Shown here in pieces: positions 1 through 6,946 of a DNA stretch of 27,038 nt (its first letter is position 1; each line of letters begins with the position of its first letter). A program made the translations under genes and the position numbers. This DNA comes from a virus: IMG/VR virus record IMGVR_UViG_3300034418_013122, positions 1-27,038 of that record; one strand, given 5' to 3'. The notes under the pieces are model-generated. The model was given only the letters and a program-made list of their open reading frames with translations, was not told the DNA's origin and made no database searches.

Positions 1-132
1 TATTTTTTTAGCAACGTGTTGAGCCCATTCACTTTCGGGTGTCATACTTAACTGGTCTCTATCTCTTAATGAATTAAGAGTACCTAAACTATTTAATAGA
101 ATTACTTCTATTTCTTGTTCAAACTGTGTCAT
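1..132 (-). CDS. N-terminus of unknown protein (cut by window edge)
   Basis: A 44-codon open frame begins with ATG at 132 and runs off the left edge, so only the N-terminus is present. It starts MTQFEQEIEVILLNSLG and continues charged and probably helical, with no motif I recognise. It begins 3 bases after the folE stop codon on the same strand, so it is probably co-transcribed with folE from the promoter at 884. No function can be assigned. Confidence 0.6.
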   Translation of the reverse strand, partial: MTQFEQEIEVILLNSLGTLNSLRDRDQLSMTPESEWAQHVAKKI

Positions 133-135
133 AAC

Positions 136-831
136 TTAAATATTGTGTCCTCCGTTATTAATCTTTAGACTGTCAAAAAATTCTTTACGTGCATTATTTG
201 TATCATCTCTAAATGCTCCTGATGCTTTAGTAGTAACCATTGCTGCACCTTGGTGTTTAACACCTCTACAAGATACACAATTGTGAGTACCTACAATAGT
301 AACAATTACACCTAAATTACCTTCAGTAATTTTATTTACAGCATTGTGGATTGCTGCTGTTAATTGTTCTTGGATAGCACCTCTACGACCAAATAATTCT
401 ACAATTCGGTTTAATTTAGATAAACCAATTACTTGCCCATCTTTACCTGCAATATAACCGATATGAACTACACCCCCAATTGTTTGGTGGTGGTGTGAAC
501 ACATTGAGGTAAGAGGAATATTACGCTCAATAATTACTCCATCGTAACCATCTGAAGGAAATGATGTAATAGGAGACATTGCTGTATATCGACCTTCCCA
601 TAAATCATTTACATATGCTTTTGCTACGCGGCGAGGTGTTTCCATTGAATTTGGATCATTTCTCCAATCACACTTTAAAGCATCAAGAAATTTACCGAAT
701 GCTTCTTCAGCTTCGTCAATCATTGATAGTTTCTCTTTTTCTGTGAATGGGAATCCTGGTGCAACCCCGTTTGCAAACCCTGTTTGTACTACTTCTAAAT
801 CTTCGTGTAGTTTTCTACGTTTGTTTTCCAT
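136..831 (-). CDS. folE: GTP cyclohydrolase I (FolE)
   Basis: FolE converts GTP to 7,8-dihydroneopterin triphosphate, the first step of both folate and 7-deazaguanine (queuosine/preQ0) synthesis. The 231-aa protein has the family zinc site: C111 and H114 within TSMCSHHHQTIGG, and C185 within GTHNCVSCRGVKHQGA. The C-terminal MVTTKASGAF block is also typical. Length is normal for the family with a modest N-terminal extension. It is the last complete gene of the 7-deazaguanine cluster and is the only one there with an additional promoter of its own (854-884), whose -35 lies inside the end of the preceding phosphoribosyltransferase gene. In this setting its product most likely feeds QueD rather than folate synthesis. 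Confidence 0.95.
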   Translation of the reverse strand: MENKRRKLHEDLEVVQTGFANGVAPGFPFTEKEKLSMIDEAEEAFGKFLDALKCDWRNDPNSMETPRRVAKAYVNDLWEGRYTAMSPITSFPSDGYDGVIIERNIPLTSMCSHHHQTIGGVVHIGYIAGKDGQVIGLSKLNRIVELFGRRGAIQEQLTAAIHNAVNKITEGNLGVIVTIVGTHNCVSCRGVKHQGAAMVTTKASGAFRDDTNNARKEFFDSLKINNGGHNI

Positions 832-853
832 GAATTATAATTTTTTACTTGAT

Positions 854-884
854 GTAATATACGAACCCTATTTAGAGAGCCCAA
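854..884 (-). promoter_or_regulatory. Bacteroidota-type promoter for folE
   Basis: On the minus strand TTG (884-882) is followed by exactly 20 bases and then TATATTAC (861-854), matching the host-type TTG/TAnnTTTG consensus. The spacer ends in GTTCG as in most other copies in the window. It lies 23 bases upstream of the folE ATG and partly inside the 3' end of the upstream gene. Confidence 0.75.
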
Positions 885-1375
885 ATTGATCTTAAATTTC
901 TATTATGTCCATTTTCATCATCCATACCATAACCAATAACCCACTCATCCTTAATAGTAAAAGCTTTATATAGTTTTTGGGTTGGAACTGGAGATGTTTC
1001 TCGGGTGATTAATGATACAATTGAAATTGAGGCTGGGTGTTTTACTTCTAGATATTCTATAACAGCAGCCATAGTATTTCCTGTATCATAGATATCATCT
1101 ACAATATAAACATGCTTACCTTTTATAGGTGTTTCGAGGTCTTTAGTGATTTGTATATCGCCTTGCTTGCGCTTTGCATACGATTTAACGCGCATAAAAT
1201 CACATTCCACCACAATCGGCATAGCACGCACTACATCGCTGTAAAACGCGTAACAACCATTAAGTAACCCCACCATAACCACAGGTGTTTTATCATCTCT
1301 ATGGTTATCTGATATTCTTTTACCTAAGATTTTGGTTTGGATATTAATATCCTCAGCTGTAATTAATTCTCTCAA
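872..1375 (-). CDS. HPRT-like purine phosphoribosyltransferase
   Basis: A 167-aa type I phosphoribosyltransferase close to hypoxanthine/guanine phosphoribosyltransferases. The PRPP-binding loop is clear as VYIVDDIYDTGNTM (about residues 89-102), and a VGLLNGCYAF block near residue 36 corresponds to the LKGG/PPi loop region. Such enzymes join a purine base to PRPP to give the nucleotide. The start is an unusual TTG at 1375 whose bases overlap the TGA of the nuclease gene (TTGA); an in-frame TAG lies just upstream and the next ATG is at residue 34, so TTG is the only start that keeps the fold. It may salvage guanine for GTP, or act on a deazaguanine base; the latter is speculation from context. 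Confidence 0.85.
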   Translation of the reverse strand: MRELITAEDINIQTKILGKRISDNHRDDKTPVVMVGLLNGCYAFYSDVVRAMPIVVECDFMRVKSYAKRKQGDIQITKDLETPIKGKHVYIVDDIYDTGNTMAAVIEYLEVKHPASISIVSLITRETSPVPTQKLYKAFTIKDEWVIGYGMDDENGHNRNLRSIWAL

Positions 1376-1992
1376 TTGATTCTAAAATAATTCCAATCTT
1401 TTCCTGCTACATCTTTATTAGGAAAAGTGAAAGTATAACTTTCATTATTAAAAGTTAAAGTTTTAGTAAACCCACTTGGAACTGTAGCCCCTGCTGGGAC
1501 AACAACTAGTGGTAATTCAAATAAAACTTCAACAAATACATCTACTTTGCCATAAATTTTAACCAAATCACGTTCAAATCTTTCTAATTCTTTCCAAGGG
1601 CCTCTATTTAATCCCTGGTGTTGAAGAGCACAATTTAGATAAGTAAACGTTAATTTTAAATCTTCTCTAGTACAATTAAAAGAAGCAGCAGGTGCTAAAT
1701 GACCTTTATCCCATACATTATTTTCATAATCTTCATCACTTGAGGTTTTTATTCCCCTAACTTCTCTAAAATTAATTCCTCCTCTTTCAACTTTACCATC
1801 AATACAGGTTACAGTATACCACAATTTAATAGGTTGTTCTAATTCTTCAGAATAAACAACTTTAAAGATATTATTTTCTATGGTTTTTACTCCAAGCTTA
1901 GGATATAAAATTGCTCCTAAATTTGATTCGACCTGCCCAAATAGAGGAAATGACAATATATAAGTTAATAATAAGATATTAAATTTTTTCAT
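1372..1992 (-). CDS. Secreted DNA/RNA non-specific endonuclease
   Basis: A 206-aa member of the Serratia/NucA-type nuclease family, which cuts DNA and RNA without sequence specificity using one Mg2+ ion. The active-site block is D95-K96-G97-H98 in WDKGHLAPAASF, a conservative change from the usual DRGH, with H98 the general base. The metal-binding block is GLNRGPWKELE, with N129 and E137 in the expected places. Residues 1-20 (MKKFNILLLTYILSFPLFGQ) form a signal peptide, so the enzyme should act in the periplasm or outside. It is translationally overlapped with the phosphoribosyltransferase gene downstream and sits inside the DNA-modification operon. Family assignment is firm; role during infection is unknown. 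Confidence 0.88.
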   Translation of the reverse strand: MKKFNILLLTYILSFPLFGQVESNLGAILYPKLGVKTIENNIFKVVYSEELEQPIKLWYTVTCIDGKVERGGINFREVRGIKTSSDEDYENNVWDKGHLAPAASFNCTREDLKLTFTYLNCALQHQGLNRGPWKELERFERDLVKIYGKVDVFVEVLFELPLVVVPAGATVPSGFTKTLTFNNESYTFTFPNKDVAGKDWNYFRIN

Positions 1993-2008
1993 TTTTTTAT
2001 ATTTTTAA

Positions 2009-2878
2009 TTAAACACATCTTTCAGTATTAAAGGCCATTATATGTGCTCTACCTGTAAATTTGTATCCTTTATCTCTACACATGTTCATTACTACTGGGT
2101 ATGATTCAAATAATGATTCCCTATCATCACCCGCAGGCATACACCATGTTTTAGATTTTAAATAACTAATGGTATCATATAAGCTTTGGGGATTGTAGTC
2201 AAAATTTTCCCACCCTAAATCTAACAATTTATTTGCTAGTTTTTTTATAAATTCTTCTACTTCAGGTAATACAGCCAAATCTTTATCTATAACCGGTTTA
2301 AGATGAAAATTATCGTGGAAATAAATCATTTTAGCAATGTTTTCAACATTCATTCTAAATTTATTATGTTGAATTACCATTTTTTCATCTACAACCTTTC
2401 CTTGAGGTGTAACAGCACCTACAACAGGAACACTATTTTTAAACTTAGGAGAAATTGATAATAAGCCAATAGGGTAATCTGTTTCTACAAAATGGGAACC
2501 TTCAGTTTCAATCGTAATGAAAATTTTTCTTTGATTAGCAAAATGAGTTAATTCATTTACTAAAGCAGCATGCATTGTTGGTGAACCTCCAGTAAGCATC
2601 ATTTCTTTAATATGGGGGTTTTTATCATACATTTTAATAATATCATTAAATGTATAAGTTCCTTTTTCAGGGTGGATTGAAGTATACCAACTATCACACC
2701 ATCCACCTTCACCAAAATAACATCTATGAGTGCAACCTGTAGTTCTAATTACAATTGTAGGATAACCCTGACGACTGCCTTCAGATTGAACAGCAGTATA
2801 TAATTCTAATACTGGAAGGGTTTTAGTATAATCTTCTATTCTATTCTTCATAAATTGAGGAATTATTATCATTTTCAA
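2009..2878 (-). CDS. queE: 7-carboxy-7-deazaguanine synthase (QueE)
   Basis: QueE is a radical-SAM enzyme that contracts 6-carboxy-tetrahydropterin to 7-carboxy-7-deazaguanine. Family landmarks are the N-terminal YTAVQSEGSRQGYPTIVIR block (substrate lid and first strand), the cluster motif at C49, C53 and C61, MLTGGSPTMH (in place of GGEP), and TIETEGS. The cysteine spacing is CX3CX7C rather than the usual CX3CX2C, so about five residues (FGEGG) are inserted in the cluster loop. At 289 aa it is longer than typical QueE (about 210-240). The frame opens at 2878, overlapping queD by 38 bases; the ATG at 2851 (residue 10) is an equally good or better start. Confidence 0.9.
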   Translation of the reverse strand: MKMIIIPQFMKNRIEDYTKTLPVLELYTAVQSEGSRQGYPTIVIRTTGCTHRCYFGEGGWCDSWYTSIHPEKGTYTFNDIIKMYDKNPHIKEMMLTGGSPTMHAALVNELTHFANQRKIFITIETEGSHFVETDYPIGLLSISPKFKNSVPVVGAVTPQGKVVDEKMVIQHNKFRMNVENIAKMIYFHDNFHLKPVIDKDLAVLPEVEEFIKKLANKLLDLGWENFDYNPQSLYDTISYLKSKTWCMPAGDDRESLFESYPVVMNMCRDKGYKFTGRAHIMAFNTERCV

Positions 2879-3317
2879 AACATTCTACTTTAATACACTT
2901 ACATCTCCCTGCATCAGTTTTAGATAAAACATCATTAAAATGTTCATATACTAATCTAGCACAAGATTCTGCTCCCATTTTTTCTAAAAAATGTACTTTA
3001 GCTAATCCTGATACCTGTAACATTTCAAACATATCTCTATAAGGATCATCAGCTTGGATTAAAGTTGTATGATCCCACATATGATTCATCCAATCTTTTA
3101 AACCATTACCATGAGGGGGAGTTTTAAATCCACCATAGTCAACAATCCAATTCATATCATCTAATTGTTTATCAATATTAGGTTCATTAGATGAAAACCA
3201 TACTTTAAATTTTAAAGCATATCCATGAAGCAATTGACAATGTGAGTGTTGTGCTTTCCATTGTCTAATTGCTACTGAGTAATTCTCAAATAATTTAGTT
3301 GAAATATATCTTGCCAT
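2841..3317 (-). CDS. queD: 6-carboxy-5,6,7,8-tetrahydropterin synthase (QueD)
   Basis: QueD turns dihydroneopterin triphosphate into 6-carboxy-tetrahydropterin, the QueE substrate. The 158-aa protein has the catalytic cysteine and zinc region in AQHSHCQLLHGYAL: C27 and H31 have the family spacing CxxxH, but the usual HGH is HGY, so the third zinc histidine is Y33, with extra histidines at H24 and H26 nearby. A downstream MWDHTTL block supplies the Asp/His of the active site, and ESCARLVYEHF matches the family helix. It begins on the stop codon of thioredoxin (TAATG) and overlaps queE, so the genes are translationally coupled. Position between QueC and QueE supports the call. Confidence 0.87.
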   Translation of the reverse strand: MARYISTKLFENYSVAIRQWKAQHSHCQLLHGYALKFKVWFSSNEPNIDKQLDDMNWIVDYGGFKTPPHGNGLKDWMNHMWDHTTLIQADDPYRDMFEMLQVSGLAKVHFLEKMGAESCARLVYEHFNDVLSKTDAGRCKCIKVECFENDNNSSIYEE

Positions 3318-3580
3318 TATTTACTTAAATTAAATTGATTAAAAGTATTAATATATCTTTGTTCAGTTTGAACTCCTGCCATTCTTGTATGTTCTTTATT
3401 ATTATCATCTATTAATACTACTGTAGGGATATTACGAATCCCAAATTGGGATACCAAATCATTATTAGTATCTACATCAATTTTTTGAATGTTAATTCCA
3501 CTATTTTTTACTCTTTCCATAATTGGTCCTAACATTTTACAAGGCCCACACCAACTAGCTGTAAAATAAAGATATTTCAT
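3317..3580 (-). CDS. Thioredoxin-like protein
   Basis: An 87-aa minimal thioredoxin fold. The redox motif CGPC is at residues 11-14 in TASWCGPCKMLGPIM, and the cis-proline loop is NIPTVVLIDD. It has no signal peptide and should be cytoplasmic. It would reduce disulfides in partner proteins; ribonucleotide reductase encoded in the same window (C565/C568 tail) is an obvious candidate partner, as in other phages that carry thioredoxin-like proteins. It sits in the 7-deazaguanine operon, overlapping the queD start by one base. It is shorter than cellular thioredoxins (about 105 aa), lacking part of the first strand and helix. Confidence 0.9.
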   Translation of the reverse strand: MKYLYFTASWCGPCKMLGPIMERVKNSGINIQKIDVDTNNDLVSQFGIRNIPTVVLIDDNNKEHTRMAGVQTEQRYINTFNQFNLSK

Positions 3581-3610
3581 ATTTATTATTTATTTAATTG
3601 TTTTTAATTT

Positions 3611-3790
3611 TTAAACTAATTCCTCTAAAATTCCTATTACCTCACTTAACACAAGAATAATTGTTGCAACTAACAAATCAAATGGAATAAATCCATACCC
3701 CAGGATTCTGACAGTTGATTTTATAAATGAAATTTTCTTGTGCCAATATTGATTGGGCATTGATTCGATATTTTTATTTTTTTTACTCAT
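3611..3790 (-). CDS. Small membrane protein (59 aa)
   Basis: An open frame of 59 codons fills the gap between queC and thioredoxin. ATG at 3790 overlaps the queC stop (ATGAGTAA), typical of the tight coupling in this operon. The first 28 residues are basic and polar (starts MSKKNKNIESMPNQYW); residues about 29-52 are hydrophobic and end in SEVIGILEELV, giving one membrane helix or a pair of short ones. No function is recognisable. Overlap with queC, absence of stops and the amphipathic layout make it a likely real gene. Confidence 0.65.
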   Translation of the reverse strand: MSKKNKNIESMPNQYWHKKISFIKSTVRILGYGFIPFDLLVATIILVLSEVIGILEELV

Positions 3791-4652
3791 GGTTATTTAA
3801 AACTTTAGTTACTTCTGTTACTACATGTTCCCAAGACACAGGACCAGTCTCATCAGCATATTCTACAGGATCAGGATGACCAAGTTTTAAAAATGCTTCT
3901 ACACGTTCCACACTAGATGCTGATTTATAGTCTGAATACCATTTGTAAGCATTAGTTTCTGGGCGATAGTAGATTTTAATAGGTTTGTAAGAAGTATTAG
4001 TACGTTTATAAACCTCATCAAAATCAATACCTAATTTTTCACATAATACTTCTCCATCTTGTAAGATAGTAAATTTATCTCCTTTAAGATAAGGTGTCCA
4101 ATAACTTACCATATCAGCCCCCCAATTCCCTTCTCTAAAAGCAGCATCATCTGCATCTCTAAATTCTTGTCTACAGTCAGGATAAATTGCATGATCACCT
4201 GCATGAATTCCTAAAGCAATGTCTGTTCTTTCTCCTGTTTTATTTGCTACCGATAAAGCAACTGCTTGGGTAATAGAAGCAAATATTTTATTTCTATTAG
4301 GTACTACTGTTGCTTTCATATTATCTTGCTCATAGTGTCCCTCAGGTACCTCATCACCACCTTCCACTAAAGCTGAATCTAATAAATCAACTAAACCATC
4401 TAGTTTAATTTGTTTATAGTTTATTTTACATCCTTTATAGCAATCATTTTTATCACAGTTATCATTTAAATAATCTATTAATGATTGAGCTCTTTGTAAT
4501 TCTACTCTATGTTTTTGACCATAGTCAAATGATAAAGCGGTTACTGTTTCATACTCATTTAGTGCTTTAAGCAACAACGTTGAGCTATCCATACCACCTG
4601 AGAGTGATACTACTACGTGTTTTCCTTTGTTAAAATCAAATTCTAATTGCAT
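3783..4652 (-). CDS. queC: 7-cyano-7-deazaguanine synthase-like (QueC)
   Basis: QueC uses ATP and ammonia to convert 7-carboxy-7-deazaguanine to preQ0. The 289-aa protein has the PP-loop SLSGGMDSSTLL (residues 16-27), an ALSFDYGQKH block, and the family signature ATVVPNRNKIF. The C-terminal region that normally carries a four-cysteine zinc site (SCY...CGxCxxCxxR) is recognisable as NTSYKP ... YKSASSVERVEAF, but every zinc cysteine is replaced (Ser/Tyr/Asp). Three other cysteines (C66, C71, C75) occur in an insertion absent from typical QueC. The protein is longer than usual (about 220-230 aa). It should still act on the deazaguanine pathway; whether it makes preQ0 or another derivative cannot be told. 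Confidence 0.88.
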   Translation of the reverse strand: MQLEFDFNKGKHVVVSLSGGMDSSTLLLKALNEYETVTALSFDYGQKHRVELQRAQSLIDYLNDNCDKNDCYKGCKINYKQIKLDGLVDLLDSALVEGGDEVPEGHYEQDNMKATVVPNRNKIFASITQAVALSVANKTGERTDIALGIHAGDHAIYPDCRQEFRDADDAAFREGNWGADMVSYWTPYLKGDKFTILQDGEVLCEKLGIDFDEVYKRTNTSYKPIKIYYRPETNAYKWYSDYKSASSVERVEAFLKLGHPDPVEYADETGPVSWEHVVTEVTKVLNNHE

Positions 4653-4675
4653 TGTTTTTATATAATTAAATTTGC

Positions 4676-4705
4676 CAGGTATTATTAAGCGTATAGGCTT
4701 ACGCT
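4676..4705 (-). other. Hairpin overlapping a stop codon upstream of queC
   Basis: On the minus strand the sequence AGCGTAAGCCTATACGCT can fold as AGCGTA/TACGCT with a six-base loop. It covers the stop codon of the 165-aa gene and ends about 35 bases before the queC ATG. It lacks a T-tract, so it is more likely an mRNA structure or processing/attenuation point than a strong terminator. It does not resemble a preQ1 riboswitch. Confidence 0.35.
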
Positions 4706-5196
4706 ATGTTTAATTTTTTTTCTAATCTTTCAAACTCAGGTTCGATAATATCATCCCAAAAATATTCATAATCATCTTCATCTTCATCTATTACCGTTTC
4801 CAATTCTAGGTATTGACCTGCGTCTGTAATCTTAAGTACACCAATAGGATCATATGCTTCATCCCAGTAGCGTGCTGTGAATATAATATCAGGATCTATA
4901 ACAGCCAACTGACGATGCATTTCTTTTAACATATCTGAAGGAGGATAATTAGCTGATTCTAGACCAAATTCATATGATGTTTCATCATCCCAAAAGATTT
5001 CATATTGAGAAATCCATTTAGAACCTACCTTATCGATAAACAATTCAGCATCAGCTCCAAATACATCTACAATGTGTGGGTTTTCTTCTTCATTTGGGTA
5101 TTTTCCATCATGACAACTTTCATACTTTTCTTTAAAATATGAGATTGCTTCTTTTGATCCTTGGATCTTAACGTCTGTTCTACAAGTATTTGCCAT
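4699..5196 (-). CDS. Acidic protein, possibly YubB/Api92-like
   Basis: A 165-aa protein encoded between the DpdA-like gene and queC, with its start overlapping the DpdA stop region. The N-terminal MANTCRTDVKIQGS and the later ESANYPPSDMLKEM resemble the ferredoxin-like domain of phage/plasmid Api92/YubB-type proteins (MANWC...; W/N-YPP motifs), but I am only moderately sure. The C-terminal third is very acidic (DEDEDDYEYFWDDIIEPEFE). It has no signal peptide or membrane segment. Being embedded in the modification operon suggests a role there or in DNA mimicry/anti-restriction, which is inference only. Confidence 0.7.
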   Translation of the reverse strand: MANTCRTDVKIQGSKEAISYFKEKYESCHDGKYPNEEENPHIVDVFGADAELFIDKVGSKWISQYEIFWDDETSYEFGLESANYPPSDMLKEMHRQLAVIDPDIIFTARYWDEAYDPIGVLKITDAGQYLELETVIDEDEDDYEYFWDDIIEPEFERLEKKLNIA

Positions 5197-5972
5197 TATT
5201 TTATAAATTCTTTAAATTTATTTACATTATACATTACAATATCCCAATTTTTTTCATCACCCACAAATTTATCTACTTTGTGAGGTAATTTATCAGTTAA
5301 TCCATAATCCTCATATTTAACCCCTGCTAAACCATGAATTACAGGATTTGAAGTATCAATAGTTTCTATAAAAGGCATATTTTTATACCAAGCAAATTCT
5401 TGGGGGATGTTGCAACCTAATAAATGAACTCTATCACTTTTTTCAATTAATCCTCTTTCATAAAAATCTTTAACAGTATTGTAACGACCATAAGCTTTGG
5501 TTACATAATCATTTTCCATTTTTTCAGCTTGATCTAAATACCAACTAGCTCCATATGAAAAAGCAATTTTTTTATAACCTTGCATTTTTAGAATGTTATA
5601 ACATTCCCATGCTTCTTCAACATTATTAGCTTGCACTACAGCAACGGGGGTGGTTCCTTCAGGATATTGAAGATTTGACCATAATTTTGCGGTAACTAAC
5701 GTTTTATTTTTATCCTGCCAATAATCAGGAACAATAAATTCATTAGGTTTAAAATAATTTAACCAGTAGGATAATCGTTTAGAATCATAAGGAGTACCTA
5801 ACTCATGAAGGGAATTATCCATGATGATATATCTCCCCAATTCTTTAGATTTTTGAAAGAAATTAAAATATTCTTTACTTTCATCCAGAAGGTGAGGTAG
5901 ACAATAATCATAATCATTAAAAGCTCTACTTTTTTCTAAAAAGGGAATAGGTACTTCGTGACTTACTTTCAT
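5196..5972 (-). CDS. dpdA: DpdA-like DNA/tRNA-guanine transglycosylase
   Basis: A 258-aa protein with the TIM-barrel pattern of the tRNA-guanine transglycosylase superfamily, as in phage DpdA proteins that swap guanine in DNA for a 7-deazaguanine. Landmarks: GRYIIMDNSLHELG with D52 in the place of the DSGG aspartate; an EFIVPDYWQDKNKT strand-loop; PVAVVQANNVEEAW; YKKIAFSYG; HLLGCNIPQEF; and ETIDTSNPVIHGL with D206 as candidate nucleophile. The typical zinc domain of bacterial TGT is absent, as in DpdA. Genomic linkage to folE, queD, queE and queC strongly supports DNA rather than tRNA as the substrate. Subfamily cannot be decided by eye. Confidence 0.82.
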   Translation of the reverse strand: MKVSHEVPIPFLEKSRAFNDYDYCLPHLLDESKEYFNFFQKSKELGRYIIMDNSLHELGTPYDSKRLSYWLNYFKPNEFIVPDYWQDKNKTLVTAKLWSNLQYPEGTTPVAVVQANNVEEAWECYNILKMQGYKKIAFSYGASWYLDQAEKMENDYVTKAYGRYNTVKDFYERGLIEKSDRVHLLGCNIPQEFAWYKNMPFIETIDTSNPVIHGLAGVKYEDYGLTDKLPHKVDKFVGDEKNWDIVMYNVNKFKEFIK

Positions 5973-6105
5973 TATAACTTTTTACTTTAAAATAAATATA
6001 TGAAACAATTGGTGAGGAACCAAGTCCTCCTAAAATAAGAGTAAATAAATTTGGGTGATAATGTTCACCACAAAATCCTAAGGCGTGTTTAATAAATTCT
6101 AACAT
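5926..6105 (-). CDS. Small membrane protein overlapping dpdA start (59 aa)
   Basis: ATG at 6105 opens a 59-codon frame that ends with TAG at 5926, 47 bases inside the dpdA coding region in another frame. The peptide starts MLEFIKHALGFCGEHYHP, followed by a hydrophobic stretch (about residues 19-40) and a basic tail. Conserved-looking G/C/H residues before the membrane segment suggest a real gene rather than chance. The start is preceded by the window's usual A/T-rich leader (AAAAAGTTATG). The function is unknown. Confidence 0.6.
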   Translation of the reverse strand: MLEFIKHALGFCGEHYHPNLFTLILGGLGSSPIVSYIYFKVKSYNESKSRSTYSLFRKK

Positions 6106-6130
6106 AACTTTTTAATTTGATAAAGGTGCT

Positions 6131-6382
6131 TTAATTGTTGGGTATAATTCCTAATTCTTTTAATTGTTCTGGTGTTAATGGTTTTATTGGTTCAGGTTCT
6201 ATAAATTTAGGGAATGTTCTTTTAAGTGGTTCTTTCTTAAAGGAGTATCCGGTAATATCTACATAGCGTAATAATTCTTTATCACCTTCTATTGTAAGGC
6301 CAGGACCAATTTTAATCATTACAATTTTGTATCCTATCTTATGGGATAACCATTTGATAAATTTTATGTGTAATCTTTTCAT
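6131..6382 (-). CDS. Unknown 83-aa basic protein
   Basis: An 83-aa protein with a basic amphipathic N-terminus (MKRLHIKFIKWLSHKIGYK) and a proline-rich C-terminal half (FIEPEPIKPLTPEQLKELGI). There is no signal peptide or recognisable domain. It is the second gene downstream of the promoter at 6977, before the 59-aa membrane protein and the DpdA-like gene, so it is probably expressed with the modification operon. The N-terminal helix might bind membrane or nucleic acid. No function assigned. Confidence 0.75.
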   Translation of the reverse strand: MKRLHIKFIKWLSHKIGYKIVMIKIGPGLTIEGDKELLRYVDITGYSFKKEPLKRTFPKFIEPEPIKPLTPEQLKELGIIPNN

Positions 6383-6421
6383 AATTTAAATGCTTTATCG
6401 GACTTTTTGATTGGGTAAGTA

Positions 6422-6931
6422 CTAATTAATTGTATGTTTTGGTTTTCTACCACGTTTTGATCTTAGAGGAATAGCATATTCCCCAAATTTTTGTTTACAG
6501 TGAAAGTAAAAATCTTCTAATGAACCATCAAATTCTATTACTTCTTGTTCATAATCTTCTTTACTCATTCTAAAGGTTAAAATAAATTCTTTTTGGATTT
6601 GTTTTAGTTTTTCAGCTTCATCTTTTTCAAAATCCTCATATAAACGTTTTCTTCTAGCTCTGTCTACTTGAGTTTCTTCCATCCATCTACCATCATCATT
6701 TAATTGAAGATATTTTTCATTCAGTTCAATTTCACAAAATTGAGCTTGCCAATAATAATGTGAATAGTCGAAATCACCATTACGAATTTTATCTAATAAG
6801 GGTTTTAATTTGTGGAGTGGTTTATTTTTTGAATCCCATCTCCTCCACCATCTAAACTGGTTATAATTGAGTGGTTGTAAATTAGATAATTTTTCTAAGA
6901 CCACTTCTTTTGAATGGGTTTTATATATCAT
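6422..6931 (-). CDS. Unknown protein with basic AT-hook-like tail
   Basis: A 169-aa protein and the first gene downstream of the promoter at 6947-6977. It is rich in Trp/Tyr near the N-terminus (QFRWWRRWDSK; YSHYYWQAQF), then a long charged helical region (about residues 90-120), and ends with RSKRGRKPKHTIN, resembling an AT-hook that would bind the minor groove of AT-rich DNA. No catalytic motif is evident. As the promoter-proximal gene of the 7-deazaguanine operon it could be DNA-associated, but this is inference. Confidence 0.8.
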   Translation of the reverse strand: MIYKTHSKEVVLEKLSNLQPLNYNQFRWWRRWDSKNKPLHKLKPLLDKIRNGDFDYSHYYWQAQFCEIELNEKYLQLNDDGRWMEETQVDRARRKRLYEDFEKDEAEKLKQIQKEFILTFRMSKEDYEQEVIEFDGSLEDFYFHCKQKFGEYAIPLRSKRGRKPKHTIN

Positions 6932-6946
6932 TAACCTTTATTTCCC

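Noticed and set aside
4653-4698. Possible preQ1-type riboswitch before queC
   Set aside because: There is a hairpin, but no H-type pseudoknot pattern or A-rich tail of a preQ1-I aptamer could be found.
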